Positions 36,930 through 44,446 of a stretch of DNA of 52,847 nucleotides are shown piece after piece (position 1 is the stretch's first letter; each line of letters opens with the position of its first letter). Location of the stretch: the NCBI GenBank assembly GCA_035515795.1, contig DATJAY010000001.1, positions 1-52,847 on the forward strand, read 5' to 3'. The stretch is from Candidatus Acidiferrales bacterium (GTDB lineage Bacteria > Bacteroidota > Ignavibacteria > Kryptoniales > JAKASW01). The translations under genes were made by a program, and so were the position numbers. Below the pieces are notes generated by a model. It had not been told where the DNA came from, searched no databases, and saw nothing but the letters and a program-made list of their open reading frames with translations.

Positions 36930-37393
36930 AATTTCTTTTTTACCGAAGTATTTACCAGTCCTCTGCCGCTTTTCTTTATTTTTCCTTCACTCGACAACTG
37001 CTTTAGAGAAGCATCGAGTATTCCGTTGACGAATTTCGGACTCTCTTCCGTGCTGTATCTCTTTGCCAATTCAATAATTTCGTTCATCGTCACTTTCGTT
37101 GGAATCTCCTGAGCAAAAAGAATTTCCGCCACACCCATCCTGAGCAAACTGCGGTCGACCGGGTTGACACGTGAAATATCCCAATGGTCCAGATGCCCTT
37201 GAAGAACCAAGTCCAGATCCTGCACATGTTCAAGAGTATCGCGAAAAAGCTTCCTGGCAAATTCAAGTGCTGCTCGATCCACAATGTCTTTAAAAATGTC
37301 GTTGCTCAAGAAATCCGGAGACGTTCCGGACATTTCATACGCATAGAGCGTCTGGAGTACGCGTTCACGAGCGAGTCTTCGTTGAGAAGCCAT
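36926..37393 (-). CDS. nusB: Transcription antitermination factor NusB
   Basis: 155-aa RNA-binding helical protein that, with NusE (S10), supports processive transcription of rRNA operons. Diagnostic segments are RRLARERVLQTLYAYEMSG at the start and VNPVDRSLLRMGVAEILF plus NEIIELAKRYSTEESPKFVNGILD in the middle. A short lysine-rich tail ends the protein. Heads the group nusB, MFS, DsbD-N, lpxH, PBP1A. Confidence 0.95.
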   Translation of the reverse strand: MASQRRLARERVLQTLYAYEMSGTSPDFLSNDIFKDIVDRAALEFARKLFRDTLEHVQDLDLVLQGHLDHWDISRVNPVDRSLLRMGVAEILFAQEIPTKVTMNEIIELAKRYSTEESPKFVNGILDASLKQLSSEGKIKKSGRGLVNTSVKKKL

Positions 37394-37485
37394 TGTAAAT
37401 TAAATTTGAATTCTAATTTTTGGATTCTGGATATTTGTTGCCGGCCGTCGATCCAACACTCATGGTTTGAAATTCAAAATCCACT

Positions 37486-38427
37486 TCATGCTCCAAAAAG
37501 GAGGAAGACCTGTATTGCGGCAGACTCCCGAAGACGGGAGTAGAATTCGTTTGCGGCAAACAACCTGTATGAACTTGCCGCTCCATAAATCCCGGCCTGC
37601 GTGACGCCTTCCCATGAGCACATCAACAGCACACGAGGCAAATGCCAATTATCTGTTACCACCACAATGTTCTTCATCCCGAGCGAATCTACGAGAACAT
37701 CCTTAATATATTCCGCCTGTTCACTGGTACAAAAAGTATTATGTTCGGCAACTATGGACGAATCGGGAATGCCTCGCTGTCTGAGGTACCATGCCTGGAC
37801 CTCCGACTCTATAGTATCGAACCTCTTGGTTCCGCCTGTGACGATGATTTTTTTGGCCTGGCCGGAATTAAATATATTGATGGCCGTCTCCAGTCTGCCG
37901 CGAAGTATCGGGCTCGGTTTGTATTTTCCCCACACGGAAGCACCAAGCACTACCGCGGCATCACTCTTCATGCCAGGACGAAATGTTTCGCCGTTCGTGA
38001 AAGTATAGATGAACCCGGCGAACGTAAAGACTCCGGCGATGAAAACAATTCCGGCTAAAATTTTGCCAATGTTGGGACGCTTCGTGAATGAAATTACCGC
38101 GATGCTTGAAAACTGAATCATCACTGCCGCATATGCCAGGACAGATGGCTCGCCTGAAGCTTCACCGGCAGGAGGAAGATAAAACGAACATGCTAAAAAA
38201 ATCATCGCAGTCAGGAAGAAAAATGCCACGAGCAAATTGGATATTTTCTTTCGGGATAAAACCTCGGCGAGAAATATTACGGCCGCAATGACTGCGGCCA
38301 GCGGGAGGTTTTGTGCACTGGTGATGCCCCCCTGCAGGTTCCCAGCTACCGCTCTGTTTGCGGATATTTTTAATGCCGCCACGACGTCCATGAAAACGGC
38401 AATGTGCAAAAGAGCTTTCGATTTCAA
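37486..38427 (-). CDS. YdcF/SanA family (DUF218) membrane protein
   Basis: 313 aa. Several hydrophobic segments occupy residues 1-145. The C-terminal DUF218 domain starts with AAVVLGASVWGKYKPSPILRGRLE and continues with IIVTGGTKR and NTFCTSEQAEY, the usual nucleotide-fold and E-N-T-x-S/T motifs of the ElyC/SanA/YdcF group. Members are linked to envelope integrity, in E. coli to undecaprenyl-phosphate carrier use and vancomycin tolerance; substrate unsettled. Monocistronic, followed by a 92-base gap to nusB. Confidence 0.85.
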   Translation of the reverse strand: MKSKALLHIAVFMDVVAALKISANRAVAGNLQGGITSAQNLPLAAVIAAVIFLAEVLSRKKISNLLVAFFFLTAMIFLACSFYLPPAGEASGEPSVLAYAAVMIQFSSIAVISFTKRPNIGKILAGIVFIAGVFTFAGFIYTFTNGETFRPGMKSDAAVVLGASVWGKYKPSPILRGRLETAINIFNSGQAKKIIVTGGTKRFDTIESEVQAWYLRQRGIPDSSIVAEHNTFCTSEQAEYIKDVLVDSLGMKNIVVVTDNWHLPRVLLMCSWEGVTQAGIYGAASSYRLFAANEFYSRLRESAAIQVFLLFGA

Positions 38428-38540
38428 AGGTCAACGAAAATTGTTATCGATTTCAAATTAAGGAAGACCCCGCATACGGGATCCGGCAATAAATTTAAGA
38501 TATGAAGGCGGGAATTAAAAGTGTCGGCAAAAAAAAATTC

Positions 38541-39032
38541 TCAATAACCTCGTTCCCTCATCCTCTGTTGCATTATCATTCTAACCCGTTCGCGAATCTC
38601 GCGCTCAAATTTTTGTTCAAAAACTATATATTTTGCGACCTCAATCGGTGAAAGTACCCCCTCCAACGACTGCATGAATTTTGCATGTTCTTCCGCCAGC
38701 TGAGCGTCAAGATTCAGAATTTGCTGGACTTGTTTTTTTAGCTCGGGGTCTTCCGCATTTTCCTTCAGCAAAGAATCGAGCGCACGGACCGCTCCTCTTC
38801 GCTCCATAGCGATATTCCTGAGCTGGGAGTCGTAATTATTATAAAGCGGGAAAAACTTCTCAGCCTTACCCATCGGAAGATCCATATCCTTCGTCATCTG
38901 CCAGATTTTTATCTGCTCAAGCTGTCTCCCGACTTCGCGGTTCATCGGAGGGCCTTCCGGCGGCGGGCCCATTTCTTGCCCGAACAGATAAGCAGCGGGC
39001 AAAAGGAAAAACAGAACTGCAATTCTCTTCAT
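38541..39032 (-). CDS. Spy/CpxP-like periplasmic protein
   Basis: 163 aa from the ATG at 39032 (GAGG site eight bases before). A signal peptide runs to about residue 18 (FGQ). The mature chain is entirely helical, starts Pro-rich (MGPPPEGPPMNRE), and has the LTxxQ-type pattern seen in Spy and CpxP chaperones, including FFPLYNNYDSQLRNIAMERRGA and a C-terminal basic coiled region rich in R, E and M. It follows the anti-sigma gene by ten bases, so it is probably in the sigma operon and may act as the envelope-stress sensor or effector. Confidence 0.75.
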   Translation of the reverse strand: MKRIAVLFFLLPAAYLFGQEMGPPPEGPPMNREVGRQLEQIKIWQMTKDMDLPMGKAEKFFPLYNNYDSQLRNIAMERRGAVRALDSLLKENAEDPELKKQVQQILNLDAQLAEEHAKFMQSLEGVLSPIEVAKYIVFEQKFEREIRERVRMIMQQRMRERGY

Positions 39033-39042
39033 GATCATCCTC

Positions 39043-39615
39043 TTAGTTAGAAGAAATATTCCCCGTGTAATCAAAATCTTCAAGAGACATAGACGAATCC
39101 GCAACCGACGCCCACATCGATTTGACGACAGCCAGCTGCAACGAATCGTCCACGGTGCTGATCTCATCCGTTTCATGGAGCGGCAGAGCTGCAGAACTAA
39201 CATAGTTCACGTTGAGATTGGAGAGATCGATAACCTGCTCCGCGGGAAGTGAAGCAGCCAAGCTCGTTATGCTCGACACCGGCTCACCGGATTTGAACGA
39301 ATATTCGTAAACTCCTATTCCGAATGCCAGCAGAAGAACGACAAGCCCTCCGGCAAATGCAGGGACTTTCCATGGCGCGGGCCGCGGCACAGTAATCCTC
39401 TCCATGATAGAGACCCTCAACTCCTGCCAAAACCCGTCGGGGTATTCTTCGCGCTCCACTCCGTCCAGAATCGTGATTGCCTTCCTCATCGCTGCAAGTT
39501 CTTCATTGCACTCGGAACACGACCCAAGATGGCTTTCAATACTCCTTTTAAGATTGGGTTCAACCCTGTCAAGAACATAGTCCGGCAGATTCAGAACGAC
39601 ATCATCGCATTTCAT
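39043..39615 (-). CDS. Zinc-finger anti-sigma factor
   Basis: 190-aa membrane protein. The N-terminal cytoplasmic part has the anti-sigma zinc motif HLGSCSECNEEL (H-x3-C-x2-C) near residue 29-40. One transmembrane helix follows at about 106-125 and the remainder is periplasmic. It overlaps the sigma factor gene by 14 bases, the standard arrangement for a cognate pair. It should hold the sigma factor at the membrane until an envelope signal arrives. Confidence 0.87.
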   Translation of the reverse strand: MKCDDVVLNLPDYVLDRVEPNLKRSIESHLGSCSECNEELAAMRKAITILDGVEREEYPDGFWQELRVSIMERITVPRPAPWKVPAFAGGLVVLLLAFGIGVYEYSFKSGEPVSSITSLAASLPAEQVIDLSNLNVNYVSSAALPLHETDEISTVDDSLQLAVVKSMWASVADSSMSLEDFDYTGNISSN

Positions 39616-40153
39616 TTTTTAAAAATTCTCCGATTTTTTTCATTGCGTGAAAATAATTTGCTTTCAGCGCACCCAGAGATCTGTGCATCACCTGAGCTAT
39701 CTCTTCGTATGACAGCTCTTCATAAAACCTCAAGATAAAAACTTGCCTCTGCTGCACCGGAAGTGCGGCTACCGCCCTGGAGACAAGTTTCTTCAACTCA
39801 TCCTGGTCCACCTGGCGTTGAGGCTCACTTCCTCCACTCAACATATTCGACACAACTTCATCCAATCTCACAACAGCCCTTACTTTCCTCTTCCGCAGGT
39901 AGCTGATAGAAACGTTCGTTGCAATTCTGTATATGTACGTGTATAGATTTGCATCGCCGCGAAATTTCTTGAGAGAATCATGCAGCTTTATGAAAACCTC
40001 CTGGGTTGCATCGGCAGACTCGTCGTCATCATTGAGCATCCTTTTGACCACGAAAAAAACTTTTTTTTCATAGCGGTCAACGATTTCTGAAAAGGCTCTG
40101 TCATTTCCATCTTTTACTTGCCCTATAAGTTCCAGATCGCTTGGACTTTGCAT
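39602..40153 (-). CDS. ECF-type RNA polymerase sigma factor
   Basis: 183-aa sigma-70 family protein with only regions 2 and 4. Region 2 contains DATQEVFIKLHDSLKKF and YIYRIATNVSISYLRKRK. Region 4 contains LPVQQRQVFILRFYEELSYEEIAQVMHRSLGALK. Ribosome site TTAGGAGA precedes the ATG. With its anti-sigma and a Spy-like gene it forms a compact envelope-stress module. No obvious autoregulatory GGAAC promoter was recognised upstream. Confidence 0.92.
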   Translation of the reverse strand: MQSPSDLELIGQVKDGNDRAFSEIVDRYEKKVFFVVKRMLNDDDESADATQEVFIKLHDSLKKFRGDANLYTYIYRIATNVSISYLRKRKVRAVVRLDEVVSNMLSGGSEPQRQVDQDELKKLVSRAVAALPVQQRQVFILRFYEELSYEEIAQVMHRSLGALKANYFHAMKKIGEFLKNEMR

Positions 40154-40350
40154 TCTCCTAACAGGATCCCTTCGGGAAAAGAACTCTACTCGTCCGGTTT
40201 TCGAAAAAAACCTGAAAAGGGACGAATGCCAGCATGGAAGTCCTCGGAAGATTCGGAAAGTAAGGAGTTTCTCATGCTTTTGATTTTGTCTGATAATGAG
40301 ACGTTGAAAAACGAACCGTGGTTTAAGTCAGGATTCTCCCGCCCGGCGGG

Positions 40351-40725
40351 TCAGCCTTCGGATGAGATAATAACGACCGCCGCAACATAATCTCCCGAAT
40401 GCGACAATGACAGAAATATTTTTTTCATGCCGAAACTTCTGAGCGCAGATCCATTCAGTCGAAGGCATGGTCTCCCGCTCGGCTCGTTTGTCACCTCTAC
40501 TTCCTGCCAGGAGAAATCGCTGTTCCATCCGGTGCCGGTCGCTTTACTGAAAGCTTCCTTGGCGGCAAATCTCGCCGCATAATGCTGGAACGGATTGGGT
40601 TTGTCGGAACAGTATTTTATTTCTTCACCTGTGAAAATTCTATCCACGAAGAGTGTGCCATAATCCTCGATGCTCGTCCTGATCCTGCCGACTTCAACTA
40701 TGTCTATGCCGACTCCTTCAACCAC
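40351..40725 (-). CDS. acpS: Holo-[acyl-carrier-protein] synthase
   Basis: 124-aa trimeric phosphopantetheinyl transferase that activates acyl carrier protein using CoA. Key motifs are VGIDIVEVGRI at residues 4-14 (metal ligand Asp) and ARFAAKEAFSKATGTG at about 48-63 (metal ligand Glu and binding Lys). It overlaps the HAD gene by eight bases. Confidence 0.94.
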   Translation of the reverse strand: MVEGVGIDIVEVGRIRTSIEDYGTLFVDRIFTGEEIKYCSDKPNPFQHYAARFAAKEAFSKATGTGWNSDFSWQEVEVTNEPSGRPCLRLNGSALRSFGMKKIFLSLSHSGDYVAAVVIISSEG

Positions 40726-41404
40726 CGGAATTCTCCCGTTTGATTATCCCGACAAGCTCCTGAATATCGTTGGCCTCATAATCGCCGCCGGATATCACCG
40801 TGTCGAATGTGTCGCCGTAACGCGCGAAGACGGTCTTCATTCCGACCTTCTTTGCGCCGATAATGTCGCGCTCGGCCCAATCGCCCACCATCAACGCTTC
40901 AACCGCCTTAACGCCCAACTTCTTAAGGGCGAGAGTGAACGGAGCCGGGTGGGGCTTTCGCTCATTGGTATCCTCAAACGTCACCACGACATCGAAGATA
41001 TTGTGCATATTCAAATAAGTCAAACGCAGCCATGCCTCTCTTGCCGGTGCATCCGACACCACCGCGAGCTTCATTCCCATCTTCAATAGCTCGTAGAGGG
41101 TCATGTTAACGTGCGGATACGGCACGAGCGCCGCTTCACGAGCGCGACGATACGCGACCACGCCCGCCGACAAAATTTTATAATCTACCTTATCGAAGAT
41201 ATCAGAAAGCAGCGAATCGAAGACGTACTGAAATTCGATCCCTTTCTCCTTGTAAATCGCGTCGATCCTTTTCTTCACCTCGTCGTAAGACAAGTCCAGT
41301 CCGGCATCAATCATGGCGCGAATCGCAGCGTCGATCGCCTCTCCCTTCATTTTCATGAAGTCAACCAGAGTGTTATCGAGGTCGAAAACTACAGCCTTGA
41401 TCAT
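40718..41404 (-). CDS. HAD-superfamily hydrolase
   Basis: 228-aa phosphatase of HAD subfamily I. Motif I is FDLDNTLVDF at residues 7-16 (nucleophile Asp), motif II SDAP near 118, motif III lysine in NERKPHPAPF near 150, and motif IV GDWAERDIIGAKKVG near 175. The helical cap after motif I suits a small phosphomonoester such as phosphoglycolate or a nucleotide. Overlaps aroQ by four bases and acpS by eight. Confidence 0.88.
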   Translation of the reverse strand: MIKAVVFDLDNTLVDFMKMKGEAIDAAIRAMIDAGLDLSYDEVKKRIDAIYKEKGIEFQYVFDSLLSDIFDKVDYKILSAGVVAYRRAREAALVPYPHVNMTLYELLKMGMKLAVVSDAPAREAWLRLTYLNMHNIFDVVVTFEDTNERKPHPAPFTLALKKLGVKAVEALMVGDWAERDIIGAKKVGMKTVFARYGDTFDTVISGGDYEANDIQELVGIIKRENSGG

Positions 41405-41832
41405 TTCTTCAGAATCTCAGAGAGTGCGAACACGGCGGCAAAATATGAAAACTTCCCGAAGCCCGTTACCGTTCCTTTGCATACTTCCGAGATCGCACTT
41501 TTCCTCCGAAATTCTTCGCGGGCAAAAACCTGTGAAAGATGAACTTCAACAACCGGTCTTTTGATCGACGCGATTGCGTCTCTCAATGCGACGCTGTAAT
41601 GACTCAATGCTCCGGCGTTAAGAATGGCTCCGTCGAAACCGTCTTTATCAACCGACTGAATTTTATTGATCAGATCTCCTTCGCTGTTTGTCTGGAAAAA
41701 TTCGAAACCGATCTCTGGAAATTTAGCCTTCATCTCCGAATTGATGGTCGCGAGTGTATCTTTGCCGTAAATCTCGGGCTCGCGCAGTCCAGTCAAGTTC
41801 AAGTTGGGACCATTAGCTACGAGTAGTTTCAT
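41401..41832 (-). CDS. aroQ: 3-dehydroquinate dehydratase, type II
   Basis: 143-aa dodecameric enzyme of the shikimate pathway, from the ATG at 41832 preceded by AAGGAG. Start LLVANGPNLNLTGLREPEIYG includes the catalytic Tyr loop. QTNSEGDLINKIQ and NAGALSHYSVALRDAI contain the active-site Asn and other binding residues, and VEVHLSQ holds the catalytic His. Its first 20 bases overlap the upstream small gene. Confidence 0.94.
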   Translation of the reverse strand: MKLLVANGPNLNLTGLREPEIYGKDTLATINSEMKAKFPEIGFEFFQTNSEGDLINKIQSVDKDGFDGAILNAGALSHYSVALRDAIASIKRPVVEVHLSQVFAREEFRRKSAISEVCKGTVTGFGKFSYFAAVFALSEILKK

Positions 41833-42097
41833 TTCGAGTCTCCTTCTGTTCTTCGATGAATTCACGTATTGCCGGCTTCAGGAACAAATTTTCTATCCCC
41901 ACTTCAGACAAGCTTCTCGCCAGCGTCGAGGCACGATGTTTCTGATCAAATTTTTTATTTATGACGATTAGTTTTTCCTCTTTTAGAATGCAGTAGCCAC
42001 CGCTGAAATCACCTTTTTCATAGATAACCTTCAGGCCCAATTGCGATGCGGCTTCCTCGAGCTCTGCAATCAGCGCTTCAGTTTTCAGCTTCGGCAT
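41813..42097 (-). CDS. Small conserved-looking protein of unknown function
   Basis: 94 aa, cytosolic, mixed helix and strand with many charged residues. The middle reads YEKGDFSGGYCILKEEKLIVINKKFDQKHRASTLARSL, which suggests a small alpha-beta domain. It overlaps both neighbours by 20 bases, a sign it is a real co-translated gene. I cannot assign a family. Confidence 0.6.
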   Translation of the reverse strand: MPKLKTEALIAELEEAASQLGLKVIYEKGDFSGGYCILKEEKLIVINKKFDQKHRASTLARSLSEVGIENLFLKPAIREFIEEQKETRNETTRS

Positions 42098-42665
42098 TTT
42101 TCCTTATTCCTTCCGGAGATTCAGTTCTCTTTTTATTTGTTTTTATCGGACGGAAGACCAGTGCAGCGATCGCACTATAATATGAAAGTATTGCTATGAC
42201 CGAGAGTCCGCCAAGACCGCTCACCCTCTCAACAAACAGCTTGCGCATTTCATCGCGCAGCGGCCCAGGGTCTGCACCGAGAAAGAGCTGTAGTTGAAAA
42301 TCCACGTAAGATAAAAAAAACCTCAGATCAAGATACGAAGTATAAAACTCTATCGGAATGAAAATCGCGAAAAGGATGATCGCCATGAAAGTGTTTGGGT
42401 TATCCTTCATGCGTAAATCGGACTTCGACAAAAACGTGATGAATCCAACCAGCGCAAGAAGGTAGCCGAACACGATCAGAAGCGAAGTCCGTGCAAGCAG
42501 GTTATAAATTTCCTTTTCCGCATCGAACGGTATATCCTGCCGAAACCTCAAAGTTCCGATCTCGACGAGATCGTTTCCGATTATCGCCCGCGCAGATGAC
42601 CCTCCAAGGTAAAACACGCCGCCGACGATCATAACAAAAAGAGCGACCTTTGCACCGGTCTTCAT
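42078..42665 (-). CDS. Membrane protein of unknown function
   Basis: About 195 aa if it starts at the ATG at 42665, which follows a GAGGAC site; the open frame continues to 42791 and alternative ATGs are at 42692 and 42752. Four hydrophobic segments: one at the N-terminus (KVALFVMIVGGVFYLGG), two in the middle, one near the C-terminus before a Lys/Arg-rich tail. No family recognised. Overlaps the next gene by 20 bases, suggesting the two work together. Confidence 0.6.
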   Translation of the reverse strand: MKTGAKVALFVMIVGGVFYLGGSSARAIIGNDLVEIGTLRFRQDIPFDAEKEIYNLLARTSLLIVFGYLLALVGFITFLSKSDLRMKDNPNTFMAIILFAIFIPIEFYTSYLDLRFFLSYVDFQLQLFLGADPGPLRDEMRKLFVERVSGLGGLSVIAILSYYSAIAALVFRPIKTNKKRTESPEGIRKNAEAEN

Positions 42666-42751
42666 TTGTCCTCGACCGGAGATATTGTTCATAGTCTCAT
42701 TCGACTTTTCATTTTCCGATTTTTGCCAGGCACGTGCAAAATCCTGTGCCA

Positions 42752-43594
42752 TTACAATTGTTCCGGCGTTTCGACGAACTCTGCTTTGCATCTCGCCGGC
42801 AAAAGATTCCGCTCGTAAGCCAAATCCAAAAACAACTGAATCGCCTCTTTCCCCTTCTTGCCGTAGTCGAGAGTCCAGTCGTTCACGTACATTCCGACAA
42901 ATCTATCGGCAAGATTCCGATTCATTCCTCTGGCAAACTCCAAAGCATATCTCAACCCTTCCTCACGATGTTCGAGCGAGTAGGCAATGCTCTTTTTCAA
43001 ATAGTAAGCGACTTTTTTCTTGACCTCCGACGATAGGTCGCGTCGAACGACATTTCCACCGAGAGGAAGAGGCAAATCGAATTTTTCTTTAAACCACGCT
43101 CCGAGATCGACTATGTTGTGCAGTCCGGTGCTTTCGTACGTGAGCTGCCCCTCATGTATTATCAATCCTGCGTCGAAATTACCGGATAAGACGTTCTCAA
43201 TTATTTGATCAAACGGAACTACCTGATATTCGAAAGTCCCGGCGAAAATGCTGAGCGCGAGAAACGCCGATGTTCGTTTCCCCGGAATTGCGATTTTAAG
43301 ATTATTTATGTCTCCAACTTTGTACGGCTTCGTGCTGACCACCATCGGGCCGTAACCGTCTCCCATGCTTGCCCCGCTGCTGAGCATCTGGTATTTGTCT
43401 GCAATGTAAGGATAAGCGTGGATTGACACCGCGCTTACTTCATATTCCCCGTTCATTGCCTTCTGGTTCAGCGTTTCGATGTCGCTCAAAATATTTTCAA
43501 ATTCGATTCCACCCGTATCAAACTTTTTATTGGCAAGTGCATAGAACATGAAGGCGTCATCTGAATCGGGACTGTGTGCTACTCTTATTTTCAA
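42752..43594 (-). CDS. mqnD: 1,4-dihydroxy-6-naphthoate synthase
   Basis: 280-aa enzyme of the futalosine route to menaquinone, converting cyclic dehypoxanthinyl futalosine to 1,4-dihydroxy-6-naphthoate. The start is best placed at TTG (43594) inside the nth stop as TTGA, with AAGGAAGGA just before; the product then starts MKIRVAHSPDSDDAFMFYAL, as in the family. Other landmarks are GPMVVSTKPY, IAIPGKRTSAFL and a C-terminal VGMYVNDWTLDYG. The open frame reaches 43663, but that part is nth sequence. Confidence 0.9.
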   Translation of the reverse strand: MKIRVAHSPDSDDAFMFYALANKKFDTGGIEFENILSDIETLNQKAMNGEYEVSAVSIHAYPYIADKYQMLSSGASMGDGYGPMVVSTKPYKVGDINNLKIAIPGKRTSAFLALSIFAGTFEYQVVPFDQIIENVLSGNFDAGLIIHEGQLTYESTGLHNIVDLGAWFKEKFDLPLPLGGNVVRRDLSSEVKKKVAYYLKKSIAYSLEHREEGLRYALEFARGMNRNLADRFVGMYVNDWTLDYGKKGKEAIQLFLDLAYERNLLPARCKAEFVETPEQL

Positions 43595-44304
43595 TTTTTT
43601 CCTTCCTTGCCGGTAAAACCTAATGCGGATGGACATAACTTGTTGACGATGCATCCCTCGCATTTTGGAAGCCTTGCGGTGCAGACCCTTCTGCCGTGTG
43701 AGATCAACAGATGCGATAACATCGCCCAGTCTTTCGGCGGAAACAAATCCATCAAATCGAATTCGATCTTTGTCGGATCATCTTCTTTGGAGAAACCGAG
43801 CCGTCGTGAGAGTCTTCTGACATGAGTGTCGACTGCGATCCCGGGAATTCCAAAGGCATTTCCAAGAACTACGTTAGCAGTTTTCCTACCGACGCCATCG
43901 AGAGTCAGCAGCTCTTCCATGGTCCGCGGAACTTCCCCGTCGTACTTTTCCACAATCGATTTGCTGGTGCTCAGAATCGATTTGGCTTTCTGCCGAAAAA
44001 ACCCCGTCGATTTTATTTCTTTCTCAAGCTCCTTCCTGTCGGCCCCGGCAAGACTTTTCGGCGAAGGATATTTCGCGAAAAGGCCCGGCGTGACCATATT
44101 GACGCGCGCGTCGGTGCACTGAGCCGAAAGGATCGTTGCAATCAGAAGTTCGAACGGCGAACTGAAACTCAATGCGGCTCTCGCATCAGGATATTCTCTC
44201 TTCAAAAGCTCAAGAACTTTCTTCGCGCGATCCTTGACAGAGATACCTGCGAAATTTGATTTAGCTTCTTTCCTGGTTTTAGCTTGAATTGCACTGACGG
44301 GCAT
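43591..44304 (-). CDS. nth: Endonuclease III
   Basis: 237-aa base-excision glycosylase/AP lyase for oxidised pyrimidines. The helix-hairpin-helix is LLTLDGVGRKTANVVLGNAFG with the catalytic lysine, followed by VDTHVRRLSRRLGFS with the catalytic Asp. The [4Fe-4S] motif is C-x6-C-x2-C-x5-C in CTARLPKCEGCIVNKLCP. About 25 extra residues at the N-terminus are basic and may be disordered. Translation-coupled to mqnD. Confidence 0.94.
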   Translation of the reverse strand: MPVSAIQAKTRKEAKSNFAGISVKDRAKKVLELLKREYPDARAALSFSSPFELLIATILSAQCTDARVNMVTPGLFAKYPSPKSLAGADRKELEKEIKSTGFFRQKAKSILSTSKSIVEKYDGEVPRTMEELLTLDGVGRKTANVVLGNAFGIPGIAVDTHVRRLSRRLGFSKEDDPTKIEFDLMDLFPPKDWAMLSHLLISHGRRVCTARLPKCEGCIVNKLCPSALGFTGKEGKN

Positions 44305-44387
44305 AGATTTATGGGTCGCTCGAATTGTTCTTGGTACATGGAAATTTAGTCAAATGGAGCTGAATAGAAAAATCTGTCGATAATAAA

Positions 44388-44441
44388 ACCTTGTCAGGGT
44401 TTCTGCGAAGCGCTCCTTCGGACTTTCTGCCTTGACAAGGT
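44388..44441 (-). terminator. Nested hairpin, likely terminator of the serpin gene
   Basis: ACCTTGTCA and TGACAAGGT form a 9-bp outer stem, with an inner CGAAG/CTTCG stem-loop. Read on the minus strand it starts six bases after the serpin stop codon and ends with TTTTATT, as expected of an intrinsic terminator. Confidence 0.6.
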
Positions 44442-44446
44442 ATCGT

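Noticed and set aside
40154-40350. Possible small gene (part of a 90-codon plus-strand frame) between the sigma factor and acpS
   Set aside because: It runs into the sigma gene antisense, has no ribosome site and an unlikely composition.
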